The notes under the pieces are model-generated. The model worked only from the letters and a program-made list of their open reading frames with translations. It was not told the origin of the DNA and searched no databases. From Chryseobacterium aquaeductus (GTDB taxonomy: Bacteria; Bacteroidota; Bacteroidia; Flavobacteriales; Weeksellaceae), in NCBI RefSeq assembly GCF_905175375.1, contig NZ_CAJIMS010000001.1:3100001-3164000 (forward strand): a stretch of 64,000 nucleotides of DNA. The letters run 5' to 3'. Shown piece after piece: positions 35,875-44,523 of this stretch (the stretch's first letter is position 1; each line of letters begins with the position of its first letter). A program made the translations under genes and the position numbers.

Positions 35875-36507
35875 ATGAAAAAAGTACTTCTGATTTCTGG
35901 CTTACTTCTCATTTTTTCGTGCAAGAAAGAAAGTGATAAAAAAGTGGTAAAGAATTCTGTTTCTGCAGATAGTTTAAGCACAAAACCGAACCTTGATTCA
36001 TTGCGTTTAAATTCTGTGGATGATATTAAAAATGAATACAATAAAGTCAATTCATTATTAATAGCAAAGAAATTAGATTCCACAAGTTTTAATTATGAAT
36101 GCGGAGAAAAATCTGGAACTGTAGTTTTCTATTCAGACAATAATGATTTGAAAACAATAAAACATTCTTACTCAGAAAACAGTCATTTTTCATCTGTAGA
36201 AAATTATTTTGTGCATGATGGGAAACCATATTTTATTTTTCAGCAGGAAACCGTCTGGAGTTTTGACGGCGGAACACCGGAAAAACCTGAAACAAAAGAC
36301 GATATTAAGGAAAACCGATATTATTATGTCAATAAAAAATTGGTGAATTGCAGAAATAAAACTTACACACTAAGATCAAAGAACAATTCGAAACAAGAAA
36401 ATCTTTCCGATGGAGAAAGTAAAAACTGTTCGGATGTAGAATTACTGAAAACATACAATTTACTGATCAAAAACAAAGATAAGAAAGGTAATATTAAATG
36501 CCTGTAA
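35875..36507 (+). CDS. Lipoprotein of unknown function
   Basis: A 210-residue protein with a lipoprotein signal (MKKVLLISGLLLIFSC, C16) followed by a Lys/Ser-rich linker. The middle contains KSGTVVFYSDNNDLKTIKHSYSEN and FVHDGKPYFIFQQETVWSFDGG, which resemble strands of exported beta-sheet proteins. Two later cysteines lie near KLVNCRN and KNCSDVEL. No family is recognised. Confidence 0.78.
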   Translation: MKKVLLISGLLLIFSCKKESDKKVVKNSVSADSLSTKPNLDSLRLNSVDDIKNEYNKVNSLLIAKKLDSTSFNYECGEKSGTVVFYSDNNDLKTIKHSYSENSHFSSVENYFVHDGKPYFIFQQETVWSFDGGTPEKPETKDDIKENRYYYVNKKLVNCRNKTYTLRSKNNSKQENLSDGESKNCSDVELLKTYNLLIKNKDKKGNIKCL

Positions 36508-36511
36508 AAAC

Positions 36512-36548
36512 AAAAAGTGGCTATGAAAAACTTCAAAGCCACTTTTTT
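36512..36548. terminator. Bidirectional terminator between the lipoprotein and frr
   Basis: AAAAAGTGGCT (36512-36522) and AGCCACTTTTTT (36537-36548) form an 11-bp stem with A/T tracts on both sides between convergent genes. Confidence 0.85.
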
Positions 36549-36565
36549 ATTATTAAATCTGAAAA

Positions 36566-37120
36566 TTATACTTTCATAATTTCAGCTTCTTTCGTTTTCA
36601 GATGATCATCACAAAGTTTTACGTGTTTGTCTGTAAGTACCTGAATTTCCTCTTCAGTACTTTTGATTGCATCTTCGGAAACACCTTCAAGTTTCTTTAG
36701 TTCTTTGATTCCGTTTTGTCTTGCGTTTCTTACAACGATTTTAGTATCTTCAGTTTCAGCCTTAGCTTGTTTAGCCAATTCTCTTCTTCTTTCCTCCGTT
36801 AAAGGCGGAACATTAAGGATGATATTTTCACCGTTATTAGATGGAGCAAAACCTAAATTTGAATTGATAATTGCTTTTTCTATCGCTCCGATGGCTGTTC
36901 TATCCCAAGGTTGAATAGAAATTGTCATCGCATCGGGTACAGAAACGTTGGCAACCTGATTAAGAGGAGTTGGTGCACCATAATATTCTACCATCACATC
37001 CTGAACCATATTTGTAGACGCACGTCCCGCTCTGATTCTTTGAAATGCATGATCCAAGTGCTTTATAGCTGCTTCCATATCATGTTTTGCAGACTCTACG
37101 ATAAGATCTAATTCTTCCAT
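36566..37120 (-). CDS. frr: Ribosome recycling factor
   Basis: From ATG 37120 (MEELDLIVESAKHDMEAAIK) the protein is 184 residues, the standard length. RRF with EF-G splits post-termination ribosomes. Conserved blocks are HAFQRIRAGRASTNMVQDVMVEYYG, PLNQVANVSVPDAMTISIQPWD, LGFAPSNNGENI, PPLTEERRRELAKQAK and VRNARQNG. The longer frame to 37150 adds 10 residues of non-family sequence. It follows pyrH by 82 bases, a widespread gene pair. Confidence 0.96.
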   Translation of the reverse strand: MEELDLIVESAKHDMEAAIKHLDHAFQRIRAGRASTNMVQDVMVEYYGAPTPLNQVANVSVPDAMTISIQPWDRTAIGAIEKAIINSNLGFAPSNNGENIILNVPPLTEERRRELAKQAKAETEDTKIVVRNARQNGIKELKKLEGVSEDAIKSTEEEIQVLTDKHVKLCDDHLKTKEAEIMKV

Positions 37121-37202
37121 TATATAATAAAAATTTGATAAGTTACACATTTGTTTAAGATGAGTAATAAGTAATTTTTTTAATAAATAATACTTTTACT
37201 TT

Positions 37203-37910
37203 TTAAATATTCACTAAAGTTCCCACAGATTCTCCTTCTACGATCTTCACCAGATTACCATCTTTGTTCATATCAAATACGATGATTGGCAATTTGTTTT
37301 CGTGACTTAATGTGAAAGCAGTCATATCCATCACTTTAAGATTTTTCTCAAAAACTTCGTCGAAAGATAATGAGTTGTATTTTACAGCATTTTCGTTTTT
37401 CTCAGGATCGCTGTCGTAGATTCCGTCTACTCTGGTTCCTTTTAAAATAACGTCAGCACCAATTTCTATAGCTCTTAAAGTTGCTGCAGTATCTGTAGTG
37501 AAATATGGATTTCCTGTTCCTGCTCCGAAGATCACCACTCTACCCTTTTCAAGATGTCTCACTGCTCTTCTTTTAATGAAAGGTTCAGCTACTTTATCCA
37601 TTTCTATGGCAGATTGCAGTCTAGTTTTAATTCCTGCATCTTCCAAAGCACCTTGTAACGCCATACCGTTGATTACGGTTGCCAGCATTCCCATGTAATC
37701 ACCTTGTACTCTGTCCATTCCTGCTGCAGCTCCTGCAACACCACGGAAAATATTTCCTCCTCCAATTACGATAGCAGTTTCACAGCCTATGTCGACTACT
37801 TTTTTAATTTCCTGAGCATATTCCATCAGTCTTTCCGGATCTATACCGTACTGTCTGTTCCCCATCAATGCCTCACCACTCAGTTTAAGAAGGATTCTTT
37901 TATATTTCAT
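37203..37910 (-). CDS. pyrH: UMP kinase
   Basis: The 235-residue bacterial UMP kinase phosphorylates UMP to UDP with ATP, unrelated to eukaryotic UMP/CMP kinases. Family blocks are [14 protein letters not shown] at the N terminus, [26 protein letters not shown], and [16 protein letters not shown] with [14 protein letters not shown]. It precedes frr. A -7-like box TATATTTG is at 37970-37963 and a small hairpin lies in the leader (37938-37957). Confidence 0.96.
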   Translation of the reverse strand: MKYKRILLKLSGEALMGNRQYGIDPERLMEYAQEIKKVVDIGCETAIVIGGGNIFRGVAGAAAGMDRVQGDYMGMLATVINGMALQGALEDAGIKTRLQSAIEMDKVAEPFIKRRAVRHLEKGRVVIFGAGTGNPYFTTDTAATLRAIEIGADVILKGTRVDGIYDSDPEKNENAVKYNSLSFDEVFEKNLKVMDMTAFTLSHENKLPIIVFDMNKDGNLVKIVEGESVGTLVNI

Positions 37911-37937
37911 CTTTAAATTTATAATAGTTTTTGAGAA

Positions 37938-37970
37938 TTAATTTCCTCAGAAATTAACTTTGCAAATATA
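37938..37970 (-). promoter_or_regulatory. pyrH -7 box and leader hairpin
   Basis: TATATTTG (37970-37963, minus) matches the -7 consensus. Downstream in the transcript, TTAATTTC-TGAG-GAAATTAA (37957-37938) is a perfect 8-bp stem with a 4-base loop, 27 bases before the pyrH ATG. No -33 TTG was found. Confidence 0.45.
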
Positions 37971-38027
37971 ATCATTAAAAATATTGAAAAAAGAAAAATA
38001 TTTAATAGTAAATAATGATATAAATAT

Positions 38028-38057
38028 TTTGATAAGTACGAAAAAGGATTATTTTTG
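38028..38057 (+). promoter_or_regulatory. Promoter of porQ
   Basis: TTTG (38028-38031), 18 bases, TATTTTTG (38050-38057): a full match to the flavobacterial consensus. The start codon is only 18 bases beyond, supporting the TTG start at 38076. Confidence 0.75.
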
Positions 38058-38075
38058 CATTAATTAATTACTGAT

Positions 38076-39068
38076 TTGAAGAAAGTTCTAATTTTTTCAC
38101 TATTTCTTTCGGGAATTGTTTCATTTGCACAAACTGGAACAAGCGTATATCCATTTCTGAATATTCCGGTTTCTGCAAGACAGGCTGCTTTGGGCGGCGA
38201 CGCAATCACGATGAGAGATCACGATGTATCTTTTGCCATAGCCAATCCTGCTTTGCTCAATAAAGAATCAGACAAACAGTTATCTGTAAATGCAACCGCG
38301 TATCTGGCAGATTCAAAATACGGTACGATTGCTTACGCAAGAGATCTTGATAATGGGCACATGGTTACCGTGAATGCAAGATATATGAACTATGGGAATA
38401 TTCCGCGAACAGATGACAGCGGTTTTGAAATGGGAGAATTCTCAGCTTCAGACGTTGCTGTAGGTGGTGGATACGCTTATCAATTTGAAGAAGACTGGAC
38501 GATTGGTGGAGGATTAAATTTTATCACTTCAAAAATCGATACCTACACATCTTCCGCATTGGCAGGCACTTTGGGTGTAACCTATCATCCAAAACAAAGC
38601 AAAGAAGTGGCTTCTGTAGTGATAAGAAATTTCGGATATCAGTTCAAATCTTTCAATGGCGAAAGAGAAAATTTACCTTTCAGAATAGATCTGGGATACA
38701 CCAAAATTCTAAAAGCCTTCCCTTTAGCAATTACCATTACAGCACATGATCTACAACAATTTGATATTTCCTCAGAATTAAATGTAAATGATCAGGAAGT
38801 AAATGTGGGAAGAAAAATTGCCGATCACTTTTCTTTGGGTGCAGAGCTTTTCCCCGAAAAAAGTTTCAACTTCAGATTAGGTTACAATGTAAGAAGAGGA
38901 AACGAACTTGCCGTGGTAGATCAAAGAAATTTCTCCGGAATTTCTGCTGGTTTTGGTCTTAAAGTTTCGAGATTCCGAATCGATTACGCTCACGTCAGGT
39001 ATCATAATTCTTCAAACGTCAATCAAATAGGAATTTCTGTAGATCTTAGTGGTCATCAGGGAGAATAA
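38076..39068 (+). CDS. porQ: Type IX secretion system protein PorQ
   Basis: The 330-residue exported protein has a signal peptide (KKVLIFSLFLSGIVSFAQT) followed by GTSVYPFLNIPVSARQAALGG, a strong PorQ/PorV-like opening, and repeated outer-membrane beta strands (FRIDLGYTKILKAF, FRLGYNVRRGN, FRIDYAHVRYHN). PorQ is one of the components needed for gliding or type IX secretion in Bacteroidota. Translation begins at TTG 38076: an in-frame stop is 15 bases upstream and the next ATG is far downstream, past the signal peptide. The cmk gene follows by 68 bases. Confidence 0.88.
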   Translation: MKKVLIFSLFLSGIVSFAQTGTSVYPFLNIPVSARQAALGGDAITMRDHDVSFAIANPALLNKESDKQLSVNATAYLADSKYGTIAYARDLDNGHMVTVNARYMNYGNIPRTDDSGFEMGEFSASDVAVGGGYAYQFEEDWTIGGGLNFITSKIDTYTSSALAGTLGVTYHPKQSKEVASVVIRNFGYQFKSFNGERENLPFRIDLGYTKILKAFPLAITITAHDLQQFDISSELNVNDQEVNVGRKIADHFSLGAELFPEKSFNFRLGYNVRRGNELAVVDQRNFSGISAGFGLKVSRFRIDYAHVRYHNSSNVNQIGISVDLSGHQGE

Positions 39069-39136
39069 TTTCGTCTTTAAACTCATTTTTTAATCATATT
39101 TCTTGTATTTAAAGTAAAATTTTTGAAATTTGCAGC

Positions 39137-39808
39137 ATGAAAAAACCAGTGATAGCAATTGATGGATTTTCTTCTACAGGAAAAAGTTCTATTTCAAAAA
39201 TTATTGCTCAGCAACTAGGAATAGTACACTTAGACACAGGTGCTTTGTATCGTGGGATTACATGGTTTGCTTTGCAAAACTGTCTGAACGAAAATAATAC
39301 CATCAATCTTCAACAACTTTTTGATTCTTTTCCGTTGATCGAACTTGAATTTAAAAATGATGACAGTGAATTGGTGCTTTATCTGAATCATATCAATATT
39401 TCTAAAGAAATCCGTTCTAATGAGGTTTCTAATAATGTAAGTCTTATTGCTAAACAAAAAGAAGTACGTGATTTTCTCCTACAATCTCAGCGCAATTTGG
39501 CAGAAAAAGGCGGAATCATTATGGATGGCAGAGATATTGGCACAATTGTACTGCCAAACGCCGATTTTAAGTTTTTTCTTACAGCAAGCATTGAAGAGAG
39601 AACCAAAAGAAGGTATCAGGAATTAGTAAGTTTAGGAATTGAAACAGACGAACAAAAAGTAAAAGAAAACCTCATTGCAAGAGACAAAATAGACAGTGAG
39701 CGTGAGATCGCTCCGCTAAAGCAGGCAGATGATGCAATAGTAATTGATAACACCATGCTTACTAGAGAAGAGACAATAGAAAGTATATTGTCTTATTTAA
39801 AAAATTAA
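39137..39808 (+). CDS. cmk: Cytidylate kinase
   Basis: The 223-residue kinase phosphorylates CMP and dCMP. The P-loop is GFSSTGKSS (10-18), followed by LDTGALYRGITWFALQ, the CMP-binding block; DGRDIGTIVLPNADFKFFLTAS and a lid-like EERTKRRYQE follow. It forms a pair with porQ, a common neighbourhood in flavobacteria, and is followed by an independent YtxH gene. Confidence 0.96.
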   Translation: MKKPVIAIDGFSSTGKSSISKIIAQQLGIVHLDTGALYRGITWFALQNCLNENNTINLQQLFDSFPLIELEFKNDDSELVLYLNHINISKEIRSNEVSNNVSLIAKQKEVRDFLLQSQRNLAEKGGIIMDGRDIGTIVLPNADFKFFLTASIEERTKRRYQELVSLGIETDEQKVKENLIARDKIDSEREIAPLKQADDAIVIDNTMLTREETIESILSYLKN

Positions 39809-39898
39809 CAATTTTTATAGATCAAAAAGTGTATTTGGTATATTAATTGTAACATTTGACATATAAAATTATTATTAACATTAATTAAAAAACAAAAA

Positions 39899-40249
39899 AT
39901 GTCTAGAAAAGAAAATAATACAGCAGGTATTTTAGCAGGACTTTTAGCGGGTGCCGCAGCAGGTGTAATCTTAGGAATGCTTTATGCTCCGGAAGAAGGT
40001 AAAGAAACCAGAAAAAAAATTAAAACAAAGGCTAACGATTTAAGAGAGGAAGCTAAAAATAAATACGGAGAAGTTTCTGAAAAAGTGAAAGATCAATATG
40101 GAAATATTTCTTCAACTTTCAAAGAAACAGCAAACAATGTAGCGCATACTGTAAAAGACGGCTACGACAAGTACAAAGATCAAATCGTTTCTAAAACATC
40201 TGACATCGTAAAAGATGTAGAAACAGGTTTGAATGATCTAAAAAGATAA
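39899..40249 (+). CDS. YtxH-domain protein
   Basis: The 116-residue protein has a glycine/alanine-rich hydrophobic N terminus (TAGILAGLLAGAAAGVILGMLYAPEEG), typical of YtxH/gas-vesicle-like stress proteins, and a long Lys/Glu-rich amphipathic helical tail with VKDQYGNISS and KDGYDKYKDQI repeats. It is probably membrane-associated. It opens a three-gene cluster with a holin-like protein and an unknown protein, and a terminator-like hairpin follows it. Confidence 0.85.
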   Translation: MSRKENNTAGILAGLLAGAAAGVILGMLYAPEEGKETRKKIKTKANDLREEAKNKYGEVSEKVKDQYGNISSTFKETANNVAHTVKDGYDKYKDQIVSKTSDIVKDVETGLNDLKR

Positions 40250-40270
40250 TTTCATTTAATTAAAATAACA

Positions 40271-40306
40271 AAAGGAACTTTGACCAAATTAAAGTTCCTT
40301 TTTTTG
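40271..40306 (+). terminator. Intercistronic terminator after the YtxH gene
   Basis: AAAGGAACTTT (40271-40281) and AAAGTTCCTTT (40291-40301), 9-base loop, then T run. It lies only 24 bases before the next ORF, so it may partly terminate and let YtxH be made in excess. Confidence 0.75.
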
Positions 40307-40324
40307 TAACTTTAAAAAAAAACA

Positions 40325-40633
40325 ATGATAGAAACTATAAAAGAATATACATCAAAGCGGATAGATTTGCTGAAAATACAAGCGACAGAAAAATCATCGA
40401 TTTCTGCGGGAGTAGTCGCATATTTGGTGATTTTATTAGTTGCTTTTGCTTTTTTTATTATCCTTTTTAATTTTGGATTGGCATTTTTTATCGGAAAAGC
40501 ATTAAACAATACTTCGTACGGTTTTTTAATTGTTGCAGCGTTTTATTTACTGATCACGATTATTGTGGTTGGAAGTAAAAAACGCATCATTAATGTAATC
40601 GCAAATAAAGTAATCGAATTTTTAAATCACTAG
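40325..40633 (+). CDS. Phage-holin-family-like small membrane protein
   Basis: The 102-residue protein has two hydrophobic helices (about 33-58 and 66-86) separated by a short polar loop, with basic cytoplasmic flanks (YTSKRIDLLKIQ, GSKKRIINVIANK). This is the pattern of the holin-superfamily/Actino-holin-like proteins found next to YtxH genes. Despite the name, there is no sign of phage genes here. It is tightly followed (2 bases) by the next gene. Confidence 0.78.
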   Translation: MIETIKEYTSKRIDLLKIQATEKSSISAGVVAYLVILLVAFAFFIILFNFGLAFFIGKALNNTSYGFLIVAAFYLLITIIVVGSKKRIINVIANKVIEFLNH

Positions 40634-40635
40634 AT

Positions 40636-41133
40636 ATGAGCAGAAATTATAGCAGTTTGGAAGAACTAAGAAGAAAGAAAAAGCTTTTAAAAAGTGAGAT
40701 TGAAGATTTGGAAGGATTATTAACTTTCAAAAATACCAAAGAAAGTTTAAGCGCTTTTACTAATGGTTTAACAGATCAGTATTTGAAAGAAAAAGTAGAT
40801 GAAGATGGGGAAGAAAAAACAGTTCTGAGAAAAGATGTGATTGCAAAACAGTTAACTTCCGAGGTCAAAGATTTATTTCTCAACAGAAATACAGCGATGG
40901 GAATTGCGGGAAGTGCTTTCAAAGGCGATGCAATTGATACTTTGGTAAAACTAGCCGTTACTGCTTTTGTCGCAAATTATGCAAAGAAAAATATGCGAAG
41001 TTCAAATTGGAAGAAGAAAATTTTGGGCGCAGCACTCATTTATATAGCACCAATGGCTTTGAAATTTGTAAGAACAAAATTGGAAGCTTATCAGAAGACA
41101 CAAAGTGTTTCAAGTATGGAACAACTTATATAA
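40636..41133 (+). CDS. Conserved protein of unknown function in the YtxH cluster
   Basis: The 165-residue protein begins with a coiled, highly charged segment (SLEELRRKKKLLKSEIEDLEG) and has a less polar C-terminal part with a possible membrane-association region (KKKILGAALIYIAPMALKFVRT). It is separated by 2 bases from the holin-like gene, so it is likely part of the same membrane or stress unit. No family is named with confidence. Confidence 0.75.
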   Translation: MSRNYSSLEELRRKKKLLKSEIEDLEGLLTFKNTKESLSAFTNGLTDQYLKEKVDEDGEEKTVLRKDVIAKQLTSEVKDLFLNRNTAMGIAGSAFKGDAIDTLVKLAVTAFVANYAKKNMRSSNWKKKILGAALIYIAPMALKFVRTKLEAYQKTQSVSSMEQLI

Positions 41134-41150
41134 GTTTATGGGATAGTGTC

Positions 41151-41204
41151 GTTTTAGAGTTGGTGGGGTCTTATGATTAATAGCACACACTCTAACTCTA
41201 AAAC
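41151..41204. repeat. Inverted repeat between convergent genes
   Basis: GTTTTAGAGTT (41151-41161) and AACTCTAAAAC (41194-41204) are perfect 11-bp arms 32 bases apart. The intervening and flanking sequence also contains related GAGTTGG/CCAACTC pieces. It may be a bidirectional terminator or a dispersed repeat of this genome. Confidence 0.55.
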
Positions 41205-41208
41205 TCTT

Positions 41209-41940
41209 TCACTCCCCAACTCTGAAAAGTTGTCCTAAAATAATTCCTGCTGCCATAGATACATTCAGGCTTTCAGTAGACTGATAGTTTCCAAATCTTG
41301 GGATAGAAATCTTCTTTTGAAGAAGTTTTTCTGTTTCTGGTCGCATCCCATTTCCTTCGTTTCCTAAAATTAAATTAATTTTTTCGGGCTTTTCAAATGA
41401 ATAGATATTTTCTCCATCCATATCTGTTCCTATGTTTGTATTTTTAGTTTCAGATAAATATTCTGGAAGATCAACATAAGTTATATTTACTCGTGTAAAT
41501 GATCCCATACTTGCCTGTATTACTTTAGGGTTGTAAAAATCTACAGTATCTTCGCTGCAAATAATCTGCTCAATCCCAAACCAATCTGCCAAACGAATAA
41601 TAGTACCCAAATTTCCCGGATCTTGTATGCCGTCAAGAACAATCTGAATATTTCTATCTTCAGATTTCCACTCTTCATTAAGAAAACAAACCGCCACAGA
41701 GTCTTTAGGATTTTGCAGGAAACTTATTTTTTTTAGTTCATTTTCAGTTATTTGATGTACAAGCGTGTCTTCAAAATTCAAATTTTGAGGATTTGTAGAA
41801 AATATTTCTTTAATTTTAAAGTTAGTATTAGGAAGTTCTGAAATGATTTTATTCCCTTCAACCAAAAACAAATTGTATTTTTGCCTGAACTTCTTTTTAT
41901 CTAAAGACTGTAAAACTTTTATTGTATGAGCTGTAAGCAT
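41209..41940 (-). CDS. TrmH-family RNA methyltransferase
   Basis: The 243-residue protein (from ATG 41940, MLTAHTIKVLQSLDKKKFRQKYN) has an N-terminal substrate-binding domain (FLVEGNKIISEL) and a SPOUT catalytic domain. The knot motifs are VLDGIQDPGNLGTIIRLADWFGI, LILGNEGNGM and ISIPRFGNYQSTESLNVSMAAGIIL, characteristic of SpoU-type 2'-O-methyltransferases of tRNA or rRNA. The target is undetermined. Its 5' end overlaps the divergent tamL gene by 15 bases. Confidence 0.92.
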   Translation of the reverse strand: MLTAHTIKVLQSLDKKKFRQKYNLFLVEGNKIISELPNTNFKIKEIFSTNPQNLNFEDTLVHQITENELKKISFLQNPKDSVAVCFLNEEWKSEDRNIQIVLDGIQDPGNLGTIIRLADWFGIEQIICSEDTVDFYNPKVIQASMGSFTRVNITYVDLPEYLSETKNTNIGTDMDGENIYSFEKPEKINLILGNEGNGMRPETEKLLQKKISIPRFGNYQSTESLNVSMAAGIILGQLFRVGE

Positions 41941-44523
41941 TATAAGAATTCTCCTCAAAAATATTATAAAATTCTATCATTTGCAACTGTTGTGGTTGTA
42001 CTTTCTGCTTGTAGCACGACAAAAAAAGTTCCTGAAGGTGAATTTTTGCTCACAAAAAATAACTTTAAATTTGAAGATAATAAAGAATTTTTTGATGAAG
42101 AATTGAAAAATTACGTTCAGCAAAAGCCCAACAAAAAACAATTTCTCTTCATGCCACTGAGTCTATGGATGCACAACGCTGCAGACCCGAAGTATGATAC
42201 ATTATTCAGTGAATATATGACCTACCCTAGTGAAATGAGAAATCAGAAACTTAGGGATTCACTTTTCGTAAAATATAATATGCCCACCAGTGTTGGAAAA
42301 AGTCTTTTGTGGGATAGACTATTACACAACTGGGGAACGCCTCCGGTTATTTTAGACCAGACAAGAACAGATAAAAGTGCAGAATCTATAGAAAAAAGAA
42401 TGACCTACAGAGGGTTTTGGGATTCTGAAGTTAAATTTAAACATGATCTGGATTCGACAGCAAAAAAAGCGGCAGTTACTTATTTTATCAATCATAACAG
42501 CCCGACAAAAATCAAAGAATATTACTACAATATTCCGGATGAAGGAATCAAGAATATTTATAAGCAGAATATTAATGAAACACTCATAAAGAAAGGTATT
42601 GTCTTGGATCAGACGGTTCTTGAAAAAGAAGTAACAAGGCTTAATGAACTGATGCGTAACAGTGGTTACTATAAATTCAACAACGGAAATGATGAAGTAG
42701 GTTTTATAGCAGATTCTTTGCGAAGCAGGAAAGATATTCCTCTTACGCTTGAGATTCACAAAGATTCTGTAGATTCTCGTTATAAGGTCGCTACAATTGG
42801 AAATATAGATGTGGCTATCGTAGATGAACCGAGCGATTTTGGTAGAAAAACAGTGAAAGACAGTCTGCGAAGAGTAAGGTTTCATAAAATGAATGAAAAT
42901 TATAAAACCAACTCGATCTGGAGAGCTGTAATCATTGATAGTAAATCGATCTATGATCAAAATAAACTTGATTTGACGAAAAGAAACTTCATCGCAATGA
43001 ATAATTTCAGTATTCTGAAAGCCAAAGATTCTTTGAGACAAGGTGGCGCAGTACATCCTAACGACAGCATTATCGATGTTTTATATTTGATAAAACCACT
43101 CCCAAAATATGAAGTAAAAGTAGGTACAGATATCAATTATTCCCAATTATTAAACTTAGGTATTTCACCATCCGTAGATTTGACCACAAGAAACGTTTTC
43201 AGAGGTGCAGAAAACCTTTCTACCAGCATTTCCGGAACATTTGGATCGATCCGAAATCCTAAAAATTTAGATAAAAGAATTTTAGCTTATGAATATTCAG
43301 CACAGGCATCGCTTAGTTTTCCGAGGCTATTGCTGCCATTTGACTATTATAAACTGATTCCTAAGAGATATACTCCGACTTCTTCAATCGTTTTAGGAGC
43401 ATCGGTACAGAATAATATTGGTTTGGGAAGAGTCAATTTCAATACAGGACTCAATTATTTTGCTAATGTCAACGATCAGTCATCACATAGATTGACATTA
43501 TTTAATACGCTATTTAGTTTAACGAAGAATAAAGACAGTTATTACGATTTCTTCATCAGTGATAATATTATTCGTGAAGAGATTTTTGCAGACTATTTCA
43601 ACTTTAGACCAGATGTAAAGCAACAGTTTGACAGTGGAGTTTTAACCAGAGATCAGGTTTCTGAGCAGATTATAACCGATCCTAATTATGTAGGCACGCT
43701 CGATCAGACAAAGGCAGATCGATTAATTGATTTCTTGGGAACACTTGTAAATAAAGACAGACAGACACAGGATGTGATTATTTCATCATTTATTTATAAT
43801 TTTATTTATAACGAAATTGGTAAGAAAGATTATCCGAATGCTTTTTATTTTAATGGAAAAATGGAAGTTGCAGGTAATATTCCGAGTTTGTTTAATCAAA
43901 AAAGAGAGGACAATGGTGGTATTCTGAGAAGTCCGGAAAGAACTATTTTCGGTATTCCTTATGCGCAATTCGTGAAATTTGATTTTGATGTAAGAAAATA
44001 TTTTAAGTTTAATGGAAATCAGACTTTAGTTCTACGTCAATTTATTGGTTTAGGAATCCCTTACGGAAATTCTTCTTCTATGCCTTTTGTAAGATCTTAT
44101 TTCAATGGTGGATCTAACGATATTCGTGCTTGGGTGGCTTTTGGCGGCTTAGGTCCAGGAGGTTCACAGCTTGATGAAAGAGTTAGAACTTATTTGATGG
44201 GAAATATCAAGTTGACGACCAATTTAGAATACAGAGTTCCATTTAACGATACGTACGAAGGTGCTATTTTCACAGACATCGGAAACGTTTGGAATACTGA
44301 AGACAATGGGTTTGATGATCAGTTTAAATTTAACAGATTCATTCGCGAAATGGGTGTCGGCAGTGGTTTTGGTTTAAGAGCAAATATTGCGTACATCACT
44401 TTAAGAGTCGATTTAGCGTACAAATTATATGATCCAAATAAACCAGATGGCGAAAAATGGAGGTTTAATCAATTTCAGCCATTAAAACCTACGTTGAATA
44501 TCGCATTCGGATATCCTTTTTAA
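41926..44523 (+). CDS. tamL: Lipid-anchored Omp85-family protein (TamL-like)
   Basis: The 865-residue protein has an N-terminal lipoprotein signal (VVVVLSAC, C29), POTRA-like segments and a C-terminal 16-strand barrel ending in NIAFGYPF. The barrel contains the Omp85 motif FNGGSNDIRAW. TamL is the lipidated version of TamA found in Bacteroidota, and it acts in outer-membrane assembly. The ATG at 41926 is the only one upstream of the signal peptide; it lies within the first codons of the TrmH gene on the other strand. It ends convergently, overlapping the SanA-like stop by 4 bases. Confidence 0.88.
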   Translation: MSCKHYKNSPQKYYKILSFATVVVVLSACSTTKKVPEGEFLLTKNNFKFEDNKEFFDEELKNYVQQKPNKKQFLFMPLSLWMHNAADPKYDTLFSEYMTYPSEMRNQKLRDSLFVKYNMPTSVGKSLLWDRLLHNWGTPPVILDQTRTDKSAESIEKRMTYRGFWDSEVKFKHDLDSTAKKAAVTYFINHNSPTKIKEYYYNIPDEGIKNIYKQNINETLIKKGIVLDQTVLEKEVTRLNELMRNSGYYKFNNGNDEVGFIADSLRSRKDIPLTLEIHKDSVDSRYKVATIGNIDVAIVDEPSDFGRKTVKDSLRRVRFHKMNENYKTNSIWRAVIIDSKSIYDQNKLDLTKRNFIAMNNFSILKAKDSLRQGGAVHPNDSIIDVLYLIKPLPKYEVKVGTDINYSQLLNLGISPSVDLTTRNVFRGAENLSTSISGTFGSIRNPKNLDKRILAYEYSAQASLSFPRLLLPFDYYKLIPKRYTPTSSIVLGASVQNNIGLGRVNFNTGLNYFANVNDQSSHRLTLFNTLFSLTKNKDSYYDFFISDNIIREEIFADYFNFRPDVKQQFDSGVLTRDQVSEQIITDPNYVGTLDQTKADRLIDFLGTLVNKDRQTQDVIISSFIYNFIYNEIGKKDYPNAFYFNGKMEVAGNIPSLFNQKREDNGGILRSPERTIFGIPYAQFVKFDFDVRKYFKFNGNQTLVLRQFIGLGIPYGNSSSMPFVRSYFNGGSNDIRAWVAFGGLGPGGSQLDERVRTYLMGNIKLTTNLEYRVPFNDTYEGAIFTDIGNVWNTEDNGFDDQFKFNRFIREMGVGSGFGLRANIAYITLRVDLAYKLYDPNKPDGEKWRFNQFQPLKPTLNIAFGYPF

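Noticed and set aside
40325..40633. Prophage remnant because of the holin-like protein
   Set aside because: No endolysin, capsid, portal or integrase genes nearby; holin-like proteins next to YtxH genes are ordinary.
42352..43056. Long minus-strand ORF (234 codons) inside tamL
   Set aside because: It is the antisense shadow of tamL; its composition (Cys, Phe, Ile rich) and lack of any domain do not look like a real protein.
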